Part shown: piece after piece, positions 1 to 9,014 of the stretch
Position numbering within the stretch: the first letter of the stretch is position 1
How the letters are laid out: the number at the start of each line of letters is the position of its first letter
Origin: Bacteroidales bacterium H3
GTDB taxonomy: Bacteria > Bacteroidota > Bacteroidia > Bacteroidales > Muribaculaceae
Reading direction: 5' to 3'
Length of the DNA stretch: 64,000 bases
NCBI GenBank assembly: GCA_001701135.1
Contig: DAAN01000009.1
Coordinates: 186,001 to 250,000 of the forward strand
The notes under the pieces: model-generated
Told to the model about the DNA's origin: nothing
The model's database searches: none
Seen by the model: the letters and a program-made list of their open reading frames with translations, nothing else
Program-made: the position numbers and the translations under genes

Positions 1-102
1 CTTTTTAACGGTTAATACGCCCGATGGTGTAATCAGGTTCACGCTTTCGGTTCGCTTTTACCCTGCAAAGGTCGGGAATTTCGGGGATAATCAACATATA
101 AA

Positions 103-129
103 GCGGCCACAACTTTCGGTTGTGGCCGC
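103..129 (-). terminator. Hairpin downstream of nrdJ, probable terminator
   Basis: Perfect 11-bp inverted repeat (103-113 with 119-129, loop TTTCG) lying just past the nrdJ stop. Read on the minus strand it is followed by a weak T-rich stretch (TTTATATG), so it could end nrdJ transcription; the T tract is poor, which keeps confidence moderate. Nothing else recognisable is seen in the first 193 bases. Confidence 0.55.
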
Positions 130-193
130 CTGCGATAACATTATTTAACTATTCGGACTGAATCCGAATACCATCGACGGAGCGGGCTCCCTG

Positions 194-2740
194 TCAGCCG
201 CATTTCGAAGTGCCGCAGCTGGTGCAGATCAGACAGCCCTCCTGATAGATGAGGGTCTCACATCCACAGTTGGGACATTTCTGACCTGAAGCCTGGGTGC
301 CGTTGGGCAGATACTTCTTCAGAGCGCGCTCCACGCCCATCTTCCAGGTGTTGATGCTCTGCGAATCGAGTTCGAGACCCGACACAAGTTTGAGCACCTG
401 CGCGATGGGCATGCCGTAGCGCAGCACGCCCGAGATGAGTTTGGCGTAGTTCCAGTATTCGGGATTGAACTTATCCGACAGACCCTCGATAGTTGTCTTA
501 TAACCGCGCTTGTTGACAAACTGGAAGTCGTAGCGACGGCTGCCGTCGGCATTCATGGCCTTGATGATCTTACCGTGATTTACCGATTTGGGACAGAAGA
601 TTCCGTCGTCGTCATCGGCAAGACCGGTGAAAATTTCGTAAGGCTCGTTGTTCATAAGACCCACAAAAGCGATCCACTTCTCCTTGTTGTTCTGGAAACG
701 GACCACATCGGCCTCAAGCTCGATGGGACGTTTGATCACATGGGGATGAATTTCGGAGGGAGCGTTGACCACAGCAGGCTCCGATTTCTTCTTCTCGATC
801 GACACAAGCACACCCGAGCGGGAACCGTCGCGATAGACGGTGCATCCCTTGCAGCCCGAGCGCCATGCCTCAACGTAGAGTTTGTTGACCACATCCTCGG
901 TGACGTCGGCCGGAAGATTGATGGTGACCGAGATGGAGTGGTCGACCCACTTCTGCACAGCGCCCTGCATGCGCACTTTCTCGAGCCAGTCAATGTCGTT
1001 GGCGGTGGCGCCGGCATAAGGCGAACGGGCCACAAGCTGGTCAAGTTCCTCCTGAGTGTAATTGCGGCGAGGCTCTATGCCGTTGATTTTCATCCATTCG
1101 AGGAATTTTGGATGATATACGATATATTCCTCGAAAGAATCGCCCGACTCGTCGACATAATCCACACGCACATCCACATCTGACGGATTGACCTTGCGGC
1201 GACGCTTGTATACAGGCATAAACACAGGCTCGATGCCCGATGTGGTGCGTGTCATCAGCGAGGTAGTGCCGGTGGGCGCGATGGTGAGACATGCGATGTT
1301 GCGGCGACCGGTTTTCTCCATCTCCTCGATGAGGGCGGGATCGGCCTCGCGCAGACGGTTGATATAGGGGTTGTTCTTCTCACGGGCGGCATCATAGATT
1401 TCAAACGCGCCACGCTCACGTGCCATCTCCACCGACGAGCGGTAAGCGGCAAGTGCAAGAGCTTTATGAACCGATACCGAGAATGCTGTGGCCTCGGGAG
1501 TTCCGTATTTCAGCCCCAGAGCTGCTATCATGTCGCCTTCGGCAGTGGTGCCGAGACCTGTGCGACGCCCTTTGAGGGTTTTGGTGAGAATCTTGTCCCA
1601 GAGATGGAGTTCGGGACCGCGCACCTCGGCGGTTTCAGGGTCGGAGTTGATTTTGGCAAGTATTTTCTGGATCTTCTCCTCCTCGAGGTCGATGATATCG
1701 TCCATCATGCGCTGAGCCTTGCCCACATGCTGCGCGAAGAGGTCGAAATCAAATTCGGCCTGAGGCGTGAAAGGATTCTTTACATAGGCATAGAGGTTGA
1801 CGGCCAGCAGACGGCAGGAATCGTAGGGACACAGGGGTATCTCGCCGCATGGATTGGTGGAAATGGTGCGGAATCCGAGATCGGCGTAGCAGTCGGGCAC
1901 CGATTCGCGGGTGATGGTGTCCCAGAAAAGCACGCCCGGCTCGGCCGATTTCCATGCGTTGTGGATGATTTTCGCCCAGAAAGCCTTGGCGTCGATCTCT
2001 TTCTCGATGTCGGGATTCTCGGCATCGACGGGGAACTGCTGTATGTAGGGACGCTCCTCGGTTGCGGCTTTCATGAATTCATCGTCGATGCGCACCGACA
2101 CATTGGCGCCGGTCACTTTCCCTTCGGTCATCTTGGCGTCGACAAATGCTTCTGAATCGGGGTGTTTCACCGACACTGTAAGCATCAGAGCACCACGACG
2201 TCCATCCTGCGCCACCTCGCGTGTTGAATTGGAGTAACGTTCCATGAAAGGCACCAGACCTGTCGAGGTAAGGGCCGAATTCTTCACCGGTGTACCTTTG
2301 GGGCGGATATGACTCAGGTCGTGACCAACGCCTCCGCGGCGTTTCATCAGCTGCACCTGCTCCTCGTCAATGCGGATGATGCCGCCATAGGAGTCGGGGC
2401 ATCCGTCAAGACCGATGACAAAACAATTGGAAAGCGAGCTGACCTGCATGTCGTTGCCAATGCCGGTCATGGGGCTCCCCTGGGGAATTATGTAATTGAA
2501 ATTCTTTAAATAAGAAAAGACCTCATCGTGGCTCATCGGGTTGGGATACTTGGCCTCGATACGGGCAATCTCCGACGCAATGCGGTGGTGCATATCGTCG
2601 GGGGTCTGTTCATACAGATTTCCAAACGAATCCTTCAGCGCATATTTTGTCACCCACACTCGGGCGGCAAGTTCGTCGCCGTCGAAGTAGCGGAGCGTAG
2701 CGTCGTAGGCTTCGTCGTAGGTGTATGTTTTACGTTCCAT
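194..2740 (-). CDS. nrdJ: Adenosylcobalamin-dependent (class II) ribonucleoside-diphosphate reductase
   Basis: Reduces ribonucleotides to deoxyribonucleotides with a thiyl radical made from adenosylcobalamin, which works with or without oxygen. Of the 848 residues, the substrate-site cysteine sits in SNCFVIG (about C106) and the radical site in NPCGEIPL (about 296-303), which holds the radical cysteine and the glutamate. A late GCKGCTVYRDGSR block and a C-terminal Cys-rich zinc ribbon (CPNCG...CTSCG, about 822-846) are typical of the long single-chain B12 class; the last cysteines probably shuttle electrons to the active site. No NrdB-like subunit is nearby, as expected for this class. It is divergent from the nitroreductase gene. 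I see no clear cobalamin riboswitch in the 297-bp upstream gap. Confidence 0.95.
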   Translation of the reverse strand: MERKTYTYDEAYDATLRYFDGDELAARVWVTKYALKDSFGNLYEQTPDDMHHRIASEIARIEAKYPNPMSHDEVFSYLKNFNYIIPQGSPMTGIGNDMQVSSLSNCFVIGLDGCPDSYGGIIRIDEEQVQLMKRRGGVGHDLSHIRPKGTPVKNSALTSTGLVPFMERYSNSTREVAQDGRRGALMLTVSVKHPDSEAFVDAKMTEGKVTGANVSVRIDDEFMKAATEERPYIQQFPVDAENPDIEKEIDAKAFWAKIIHNAWKSAEPGVLFWDTITRESVPDCYADLGFRTISTNPCGEIPLCPYDSCRLLAVNLYAYVKNPFTPQAEFDFDLFAQHVGKAQRMMDDIIDLEEEKIQKILAKINSDPETAEVRGPELHLWDKILTKTLKGRRTGLGTTAEGDMIAALGLKYGTPEATAFSVSVHKALALAAYRSSVEMARERGAFEIYDAAREKNNPYINRLREADPALIEEMEKTGRRNIACLTIAPTGTTSLMTRTTSGIEPVFMPVYKRRRKVNPSDVDVRVDYVDESGDSFEEYIVYHPKFLEWMKINGIEPRRNYTQEELDQLVARSPYAGATANDIDWLEKVRMQGAVQKWVDHSISVTINLPADVTEDVVNKLYVEAWRSGCKGCTVYRDGSRSGVLVSIEKKKSEPAVVNAPSEIHPHVIKRPIELEADVVRFQNNKEKWIAFVGLMNNEPYEIFTGLADDDDGIFCPKSVNHGKIIKAMNADGSRRYDFQFVNKRGYKTTIEGLSDKFNPEYWNYAKLISGVLRYGMPIAQVLKLVSGLELDSQSINTWKMGVERALKKYLPNGTQASGQKCPNCGCETLIYQEGCLICTSCGTSKCG

Positions 2741-2984
2741 GGATATAATTCTGTTTACTCGTCAATTTTGGAAAAGAATAATATGAAGACTTAAGACTCT
2801 GCAAATTTCAAAAATTATTATGAAATTAGCAAGTCCGGCGCACATGAGTTATCGATATGTTGATAAGTTTTTCGGTTTACAGACGCAAATTCGCTATATA
2901 ACAGCTATTTACAATATTTACTGTTTGCAAAAGTTTTCCGAAAACAAAATTTATGCAACAACAACGATTGTTACAACAGCTGTA

Positions 2985-3015
2985 TTGTCAATGTCGGATA
3001 TTTATGCTAAATTTG
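2985..3015 (+). promoter_or_regulatory. Bacteroidota-type promoter for the nitroreductase gene
   Basis: TTG at 2985-2987, a 20-bp spacer, then TAAATTTG at 3008-3015, an exact match to the TAnnTTTG -7 element. A start near 3022 would give a leader of about 16 nt before the ATG at 3038. Confidence 0.7.
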
Positions 3016-3037
3016 CAAAATAAATAAACTGAAACTC

Positions 3038-3787
3038 ATGTCAAACGAAGAATATTTCACAAACCGACGCACTATACGCAAATATCTCGACAAGGATGTT
3101 CCCCAATCTCTTATAGATTCACTGCTGCTAAAAGCGTCACACGCTCCCACAACCGGTAATATGCAGCTCTACAGCGTGATCGTGACTCGCGATGCCGAAG
3201 CCCGCAGGCGTCTGGCTCCGATGCACTTCAATCAGCCGCAGGTGACGGGCGCACCGGTAGTGCTCACATTCTGCGCCGATTTCAACCGCTTTACCCGCTG
3301 GTGCAAAGCAAGTTGCGCCGATCCCGGATATGACAATTTCCAATCGTTCACTGCCGCAACACTCGACACAATCGCTTTCGCCCAACAGTTCAACACTTTG
3401 GCCGAGCAGGCCGGTCTGGGTGTATGCTGGCTTGGAACCACAACATATAATGCGCAGGAGATCGCCGGAGAACTGAATCTGCCCGAACTGGTTGTGCCGA
3501 TGATTACACTCACCGTCGGATACCCGGCCGAAGAGGGCACCGAAACAGGACGTCTGCCCCTTGAGGCGCTGCTGCACGAAGGAACATATCATGACTATAG
3601 CGACGACCGCATCCGCTCGCTCTATCGCGAAAAAGAGGAACGCGCCGACTCAAAGCAATTCATTAAAGAAAATCAGAAAGAAACTCTGGCTCAGGTTTTT
3701 ACAGATATCCGCTATCCCCGGTCGAACAACGAAGCTTTCTCGGAAAAATTCATCAGTTTCCTGAAAGATTCCGGATTCCTGAAATAG
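3038..3787 (+). CDS. NAD(P)H-dependent FMN nitroreductase family protein
   Basis: A 249-residue flavin oxidoreductase of the NfsA-like nitroreductase family, which passes hydride from NAD(P)H through FMN to nitro compounds, quinones or flavins. Seen in the sequence: the N-terminal RRTIRKY signature that contacts FMN phosphate (about 9-15), the SHAPTTGNMQ segment (about 34-43), and the GLGVCWLGTTTYN stretch (about 128-140) typical of the fold. The charged C-terminal tail after residue 190 is as in NfsA/FRP-type members. It is transcribed alone from a good promoter. Its stop codon directly abuts that of dnaA on the other strand. The physiological substrate cannot be told from sequence. Confidence 0.85.
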   Translation: MSNEEYFTNRRTIRKYLDKDVPQSLIDSLLLKASHAPTTGNMQLYSVIVTRDAEARRRLAPMHFNQPQVTGAPVVLTFCADFNRFTRWCKASCADPGYDNFQSFTAATLDTIAFAQQFNTLAEQAGLGVCWLGTTTYNAQEIAGELNLPELVVPMITLTVGYPAEEGTETGRLPLEALLHEGTYHDYSDDRIRSLYREKEERADSKQFIKENQKETLAQVFTDIRYPRSNNEAFSEKFISFLKDSGFLK

Positions 3788-5164
3788 TCAGGCTAAAAAT
3801 CGGCGCTCGATAGCTGCCACATCCTCCTGCAACTGCTTCTCATGAAGCAGACGATCCTCTATTGTGTTGCAGCCATGGATCACAGTGGCGTAGTTGCGCG
3901 ACAGCCGTGCGCCAATCTGTGTCAGCGACATATCGGTATGCTTTTTGGCCATAAACATCACGAGCTGACGCGCGTCGGACACCTCGCGTTTGCGGGTTTT
4001 GGCAAAAATGATATCGGCGTCGAGCTTGTAATGCGCGGCAACACTCTGGGTGATCATCTCGAAATTCACGGATGCCTGCTTCTGCATCTTCACCACCTGA
4101 TTGATTACGTGGCGGGCGAGATCGACAGTCACGTCGCAGTTCAGCACCGTAGCGCGGGCAAGAAGCGACGCCACAATCCCTTCGAGTTCCCTTACAGAAG
4201 AAGTTACGTTTTCCGCTATAAAGTTCATTACATCAGCGGGTAACGAGAGACCATCCTGTTTTGATTTCAATTGCAGAACCATGCGGCGCAAAGCCAGATC
4301 AGGCTTCTCAAGCTCGACAGTCATACCCCATTTGAAACGCGAGATCAACCGCTCGGGCATACCCTTGAGATTGACAGGGCTGACATCGCTCGAGAGAATA
4401 ATCTGTTTCTGGTTCTGATGCAGATGATTGAATATATGGAAGAACGTATTCTGCGTTTTCTCTTTGTCGACAAGATCCTGAATATCATCTATAATAAGCG
4501 TGTCAATGCTCTGGTAAAAATTGATGAATTCGTTGACCTTGCCATTACGGGCCGCCACAGTGTACTGGCTCTCAAACTGGCGGGCACTGACATATAACAC
4601 GCGCTGGTTGTGCAGATGCTCCTTGATCTTAATGCCGATAGCCTGTATCAGATGGGTTTTGCCCACGCCGGTAGGCCCGTATACAAAGAGAGGATTGAAT
4701 GTCTTCAGCTTAGGATCATTACCGATGGCCTCACCGATGGCACGCGCAATTTTATTCGAGGCAGAAGAACAATAGTTCTCGAAAGTGTTGCGGGGATCGA
4801 GCTGCGAATTGAAATTCTGGGCTACCGAGGTGGAAAAGAGACCGGCATTGTGCCCGAAAGCCGAGGATGCAGTCATGCCGCCCGAGGTGACAGCTGTCTC
4901 CGGGTGGTTGCTTACTGTATTGTATTTATAGAACAGACGGGTTGACTCCCCGTAAACGCGGCGGATCACCGCACTCACGAGGGGAAGAAACGTGCTTTCG
5001 ATGTGCTCCTTGAAATAAGGAGACGACACCCAGAGCACGAGGTCGCCGTTGTTATACGACACCGGGACTATGGGCGCGAACCACGATTCATATTGTTCCT
5101 CTGTGAGGTTGTCCCGAAAAATTTCGAGACACTTCTCCCAAAGTTCTGTATGTGTCTTCTGCAT
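3788..5164 (-). CDS. dnaA: Chromosomal replication initiator protein DnaA
   Basis: AAA+ ATPase that binds DnaA boxes, opens oriC and loads the replicative helicase. Domain I covers about residues 1-80 and a low-complexity linker about 85-125. The AAA+ core has Walker A GPTGVGKT (163-170) and Walker B LIIDDIQD. The C-terminal DNA-binding domain ends with the DnaA signature around SRNYATVIHGCNTI. I start at the ATG at 5164 (458 residues) because the open frame extends 24 residues further upstream with sequence foreign to DnaA. The upstream gap shows no cluster of TTATNCACA boxes, so oriC need not be here. The gene stands alone rather than next to dnaN. Confidence 0.96.
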   Translation of the reverse strand: MQKTHTELWEKCLEIFRDNLTEEQYESWFAPIVPVSYNNGDLVLWVSSPYFKEHIESTFLPLVSAVIRRVYGESTRLFYKYNTVSNHPETAVTSGGMTASSAFGHNAGLFSTSVAQNFNSQLDPRNTFENYCSSASNKIARAIGEAIGNDPKLKTFNPLFVYGPTGVGKTHLIQAIGIKIKEHLHNQRVLYVSARQFESQYTVAARNGKVNEFINFYQSIDTLIIDDIQDLVDKEKTQNTFFHIFNHLHQNQKQIILSSDVSPVNLKGMPERLISRFKWGMTVELEKPDLALRRMVLQLKSKQDGLSLPADVMNFIAENVTSSVRELEGIVASLLARATVLNCDVTVDLARHVINQVVKMQKQASVNFEMITQSVAAHYKLDADIIFAKTRKREVSDARQLVMFMAKKHTDMSLTQIGARLSRNYATVIHGCNTIEDRLLHEKQLQEDVAAIERRFLA

Positions 5165-5432
5165 GATTTGTCGGTCTTCAAATTTTTCTTTTCCGCTTAC
5201 AAAATTGGAACAATTATTTTGAAAAAACAAACGCATTTTCTTTTGGAAAATTCATGCAGATAATAACACCACTGTTTTTCAGCGCCTTAGACCTACGCTT
5301 AAAGTTCGACTTTAAAATAAATTCATAAATATAGATTTTCCAACTATTTAGATATTGATATACAAACTGTGGCCAAAATGTAACACCCACATAATCCGCT
5401 TTAGAATACCTTGTTATTGCAATTCTTAACAA
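5165..5432. other. AT-rich intergenic region upstream of dnaA
   Basis: About 270 bp of AT-rich sequence between the dnaA start and the hairpin downstream of the META lipoprotein gene. I see no convincing open frame, no exact DnaA box and no exact TAnnTTTG element on the dnaA strand. It presumably holds the dnaA promoter. Confidence 0.4.
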
Positions 5433-5485
5433 AAACGGCAAAATCAGCTATTCGGAATGATTCCGAATAGCTGATTTTGCCGTTT
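5433..5485 (-). terminator. Perfect 25-bp hairpin terminator of the META lipoprotein gene
   Basis: Arms 5433-5457 and 5461-5485 are perfectly complementary over 25 bp around a 3-nt loop (TGA). On the minus strand, 16 nt past the stop codon, the stem runs into TTTTTG, which fits an intrinsic terminator. The stem is unusually long and perfect. Confidence 0.8.
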
Positions 5486-5501
5486 ACTCTTTTCTGTGGG
5501 G

Positions 5502-6698
5502 TCACTCGACAGCCTCCTTGTCGCGCAAATCAAGAGGCGACAACAGCAACAACTCCTTTCCTTCGGGCGAACGGAGGGTGATGCTGCCGTCGGCGTTGCG
5601 GATTGCCGTCTCAACCTCTTCGAGAGCAAGCAGCATCTCCGTTTCAAGATCAACGCGGTCGCACGCCATGCGGGTAGTCGAAAGATTGATCAGCTGCAGC
5701 GAATTGGTCTTGTCGGGGTCAATAAACATCTCTCCGTTGAAGATATTGCAGCCGGTGTTACCATGGGTTTTCAGCTCGCCGGTATCAAAAGTTATGGTGA
5801 GTTTGCGCGACTCGAGCAGAGGGATACCATTCATCTCTTTCACCTGCCAGGCCCCATTGATGAAATCCATATTGTGGCGACGAAGTATCATCACTATATT
5901 CCCCTCTTTATCCTTAAGATCGAGGAAAGTGATGGGTCCGGACTGGCGTGACCAGTAGGAAACCACTTTGTCCAGCGCAAGATTAATCAGATACTGGAAG
6001 CGGTCATCCTGACATATCTTCATAGTGGAGATCATATTGGTAAACGAAATGGCTCCGGATGGGCCTACCGTCAGGTCTCCGTTAATGTAATTGCAACCGT
6101 TGTTGCCATAAAAACGGTTTTGCGCAAGGTCGAGCGACATATACGGGCGTTCCTCCCCTGTCACCAAGGTGTTGTTGACGGAATAGATGGTCCATTCGCC
6201 TCCGATCTGCCGGTCGGACGATGCTGACGCTGCCAAAGTGTCGGCCGCGGCATTCGCACCGACAACTGCATTTATGCTGTTTACATCACCGGAAAGAGCG
6301 AGGGAACCCTCGGACGTAACGACCGACTCACGCTTTGTGCTGACAGCCTTGCGCTGTTTATCTTTCTTCTTACTATCCGACTTTTTGGGAGGGGCAAGTT
6401 TGCGCTCACCTTTCTTCTTCCCTTTTTTATCCTTTTTCTTCTTTTCGGATTTCTCCTTATCCTGTTTGCCGGAGGAGGTCGAGGTCTCGCCCGATCCCTT
6501 GGTAGTGCGCGGCGAAATCGAGCCGTCGGCATTGCGCGTGCCGCTGACCACTACGCGGCGTCCGTCGGCAAGCGTCACAACCTGGTCGTCGTCTCCCGAC
6601 GTTCCCACTTGGCGCAGCATGTCGCAACCGGTGAACATCACGCCGCATAGTGCGGCTATTCCTATCGCCCTCAGGCTTTTCAGTTCAGTCATAGTCAA
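5502..6698 (-). CDS. Lipoprotein with two META domains
   Basis: Predicted exported lipoprotein of 398 residues. The N-terminus has a hydrophobic segment ending in a lipobox (MFTGC, about 20-24). Next comes a low-complexity, Lys/Ser-rich linker (about 60-120) with runs of KKK. Two META (HslJ-like) repeats follow, recognised by GEWTIYSVNN...NNGCNYINGD and GAWQVKEMNG...NTGCNIFNGE, with the typical Asn-Gly-Cys-Asn motif in both. META proteins are linked to stress and motility phenotypes but their biochemical role is unclear. The start could also be the second Met (6692). It is transcribed away from galK, from a shared 160-bp gap. Confidence 0.85.
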   Translation of the reverse strand: MTMTELKSLRAIGIAALCGVMFTGCDMLRQVGTSGDDDQVVTLADGRRVVVSGTRNADGSISPRTTKGSGETSTSSGKQDKEKSEKKKKDKKGKKKGERKLAPPKKSDSKKKDKQRKAVSTKRESVVTSEGSLALSGDVNSINAVVGANAAADTLAASASSDRQIGGEWTIYSVNNTLVTGEERPYMSLDLAQNRFYGNNGCNYINGDLTVGPSGAISFTNMISTMKICQDDRFQYLINLALDKVVSYWSRQSGPITFLDLKDKEGNIVMILRRHNMDFINGAWQVKEMNGIPLLESRKLTITFDTGELKTHGNTGCNIFNGEMFIDPDKTNSLQLINLSTTRMACDRVDLETEMLLALEEVETAIRNADGSITLRSPEGKELLLLSPLDLRDKEAVE

Positions 6699-6753
6699 AG
6701 GTGGATAATAGAGTTGTCAGTTATTTTCAGCAGCGTATTACGCTAAACGGTTA

Positions 6754-6761
6754 CAAAGCTA
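6754..6761 (-). promoter_or_regulatory. Candidate -7 element for the META lipoprotein gene
   Basis: On the minus strand the sequence TAGCTTTG matches TAnnTTTG, about 55 nt before the lipoprotein start. No TTG is found at the right upstream spacing, so only the -7 half is supported. Confidence 0.4.
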
Positions 6762-6805
6762 ATATTTTTTTCGGTAATTACGTGATTTTTGTAAGATTAT
6801 TTTAT

Positions 6806-6813
6806 TAACTTTG
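6806..6813 (+). promoter_or_regulatory. Candidate -7 element for the galK cluster
   Basis: TAACTTTG matches the -7 consensus and lies 48 bp before the galK ATG. The -33 region is AT-rich but has no TTG at 19-21 bp. It could be a weaker or activator-dependent promoter. Confidence 0.45.
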
Positions 6814-6860
6814 CCACAACATAACCCTAATCAATTATATAACCTAACATCTCAGAAACC

Positions 6861-8006
6861 ATGCAGCAGACTGAAATGCAGAGCAAAATCAGCTCCATTT
6901 TTAAAGAAAAATTCGGCAAAGAGGGCGTTGTCTACGCCTCCGCAGGCCGCATCAACCTTATAGGCGAACACACCGACTATAACGGCGGCTTCGTGTTCCC
7001 CGGCGCAATCGACAAAGTCATCATGGCAGAGATCGCTCCCAACGGCACCGACACCGTGAACGTTTTCTCCGTCGACCTCAACGAATCAGCCACATTCGGC
7101 CTTGAAGAGGAAAACGCTCCCTCGGAGCAGTGGGCCCGCTACATATTCGGCGTATGCCGCGAAATCATCAAGCGCGGCGGTAAAGTCGAAGGCTTTGATG
7201 CCGTGTTTGCCGGCAATGTGCCCCTTGGCGCAGGCCTGTCTTCGTCAGCCGCACTCGAGAGCTGCTTTGCTTTTGCCCTCAACGATCTGTTCAACGGCAA
7301 CACCATCGACAAATTCGAGCTCGCCCGCATCGGTCAGTCGACCGAACACAACTATTGCGGCGTGAACTGCGGCATCATGGACCAGTTTGCATCGGTCTTC
7401 GGCAAGAAGGACAATCTGATGCGTCTCGACTGCCGTTCCATGGAATTTGAATATTTCCCATTCAAGGCCGACGGCTACAAACTCGTGCTCCTCGATTCCA
7501 AAGTCAAGCACGCTCTTGTCGACTCACCATACAACAAACGCCGCCAGAGCTGCGAGCGCGTGGCCGCCACCCTCGGTGTCGAGACTCTGCGCGACGCCGA
7601 CATGAAGATGCTCAACGCCGTGCGCGGCGACATCACAGCCGAGGACTATTTCCGTGCCAAATTTGTCATCGAGGAAAAAGACCGCGTGCTGGCCGTCTGC
7701 GACGCTCTTGTCAAAGGCGACTTCGAGACAGTGGGCGAAAAGATGTACGAGACCCACCACGGCCTCTCGAAAGACTATGAGGTAAGCTGCGAAGAGCTTG
7801 ACTTCCTCAACGACGTTGCCGCCCGCTGCGGCGTCACCGGCTCACGCATCATGGGCGGCGGCTTCGGCGGCTGCACTATCAATCTGGTGAAAGATGAACT
7901 CTACGACCAGTTCATCGCCACCGCCAAGAAAGAATTCAACGATACCTACGGCCACGAACCTGTGGTGATTCCTGTGGTAATCTCCGACGGTGCCCGCCGC
8001 ATCTGA
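6861..8006 (+). CDS. galK: Galactokinase
   Basis: Phosphorylates alpha-D-galactose at C1 with ATP, the entry step of the Leloir pathway. The 381-residue protein has all three GHMP kinase motifs: the galactose signature GRINLIGEHTDYN (about 26-38), the ATP-binding PLGAGLSSSAALE (about 120-132) and the C-terminal GGGFGGC (about 330-336). Length matches the family. It heads a plus-strand run with a nucleotidyltransferase and galE, and no galT is present in the window. Very sure of family; galactose specificity follows from the signature and the neighbours. Confidence 0.95.
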   Translation: MQQTEMQSKISSIFKEKFGKEGVVYASAGRINLIGEHTDYNGGFVFPGAIDKVIMAEIAPNGTDTVNVFSVDLNESATFGLEEENAPSEQWARYIFGVCREIIKRGGKVEGFDAVFAGNVPLGAGLSSSAALESCFAFALNDLFNGNTIDKFELARIGQSTEHNYCGVNCGIMDQFASVFGKKDNLMRLDCRSMEFEYFPFKADGYKLVLLDSKVKHALVDSPYNKRRQSCERVAATLGVETLRDADMKMLNAVRGDITAEDYFRAKFVIEEKDRVLAVCDALVKGDFETVGEKMYETHHGLSKDYEVSCEELDFLNDVAARCGVTGSRIMGGGFGGCTINLVKDELYDQFIATAKKEFNDTYGHEPVVIPVVISDGARRI

Positions 8007-8090
8007 AAAATATTGTCTAATCCGCCCCTACGCTCCCTCCGGGCATAAACTGAAGTTTCACACTTCGCAACACGTTTTTAAATTTCAGAA

Positions 8091-8993
8091 ATGAAACCTA
8101 CACTATTCGTTCTCGCTGCCGGCATGGGTAGCCGTTACGGCGGCCTCAAGCAGCTCGACTCGCTCGGTCCCAATGGCGAAACCATCATGGACTATTCGAT
8201 CTATGATGCTCTCCAGGCCGGTTTCGGCAAGGTGGTTTTTGTTATCCGCAAAGACTTCGAGCAGGACTTCCGCGAAAAAATCCTCTCCAAATATGAAGGT
8301 CACATCCCGGTGGAAGTAGTCTTCCAGTCAACCGACAAACTTCCCGAAGGCTACACTTGTCCCGCCGACCGCTCAAAACCGTGGGGCACCAACCACGCGG
8401 TACTCATGGGCAAGGATGTCATCAAGGAACCGTTCGCCGTGATCAATGCCGACGACTTCTATGGCCGCGACGCATTCCGTGTAATCGCTCAGGAGCTGCA
8501 GAAACCTCACGACCGCAAGGGTGACTACTGCATGGTCGGTTTCCGCGTAGGCAACACCATGACCGAAAACGGTTCGGTGGCCCGCGGCGTCTGCTCCACA
8601 AAGGATGGCAAACTCGCGTCGATCGTTGAACGCACCGCCATCTCTTACGACCCCGATCACCGCATCGTCTTTACCGACGAGAACGGAGAGCAGCAGACAC
8701 TCACACCCGAGACTCCCGTGTCGATGAACCTCTGGGGCTTCACACCTGACTATTTCGACTATTCCGAACGTGAATTCCGCAAATTCCTCGACAAGGATCT
8801 CAACACTCCCAAGGCCGAATTCTTCATTCCCCTCTGCGTCGACGCACTCATCAACAGCGGCGAAGCCACTGTGAAAGTGCTCGACACCGACAGCCGCTGG
8901 TTTGGCGTCACCTATGCCGCCGACCGTCCCGGCGTGGTAGCGAAGTTCAAGGAACTTCACGACAACGGCACCTATCCCGACAAACTCTTCTGA
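8091..8993 (+). CDS. Sugar-phosphate nucleotidyltransferase family protein
   Basis: A 300-residue NTP-transferase with a GT-A-like fold. The nucleotide-binding signature LAAGMGSRYGGLKQ is at about 7-20, and the metal-binding aspartates are probably in NADDFYGRDAF (about 119-129). It resembles the nucleotidyltransferases found beside galactokinase or other sugar kinases in Bacteroidota; exact substrates are not known to me. It lies between galK and galE, where a galactose-1-phosphate uridylyltransferase would be expected, so a UTP:hexose-1-phosphate uridylyltransferase role is a reasonable inference. It is shorter than eukaryotic UDP-sugar pyrophosphorylases and not a classical GalU. Confidence 0.8.
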   Translation: MKPTLFVLAAGMGSRYGGLKQLDSLGPNGETIMDYSIYDALQAGFGKVVFVIRKDFEQDFREKILSKYEGHIPVEVVFQSTDKLPEGYTCPADRSKPWGTNHAVLMGKDVIKEPFAVINADDFYGRDAFRVIAQELQKPHDRKGDYCMVGFRVGNTMTENGSVARGVCSTKDGKLASIVERTAISYDPDHRIVFTDENGEQQTLTPETPVSMNLWGFTPDYFDYSEREFRKFLDKDLNTPKAEFFIPLCVDALINSGEATVKVLDTDSRWFGVTYAADRPGVVAKFKELHDNGTYPDKLF

Positions 8994-9014
8994 TCAAGAG
9001 CTTGTTTAATATAA

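Noticed and set aside
2741..2984. Cobalamin riboswitch before the B12-dependent reductase gene
   Set aside because: I could not find a B12-box-like GCCACTG element or a suitable fold on the nrdJ strand; a covariance search would be decisive.
2820..3023. A 67-codon frame between nrdJ and the nitroreductase gene
   Set aside because: It spans the nitroreductase promoter and has AT-rich, non-coding-like codon use.
5165..5432. oriC with DnaA boxes upstream of dnaA
   Set aside because: I searched for TTATNCACA and its complement and found none; AT-richness alone is not enough. A GC-skew plot of the whole genome would decide.
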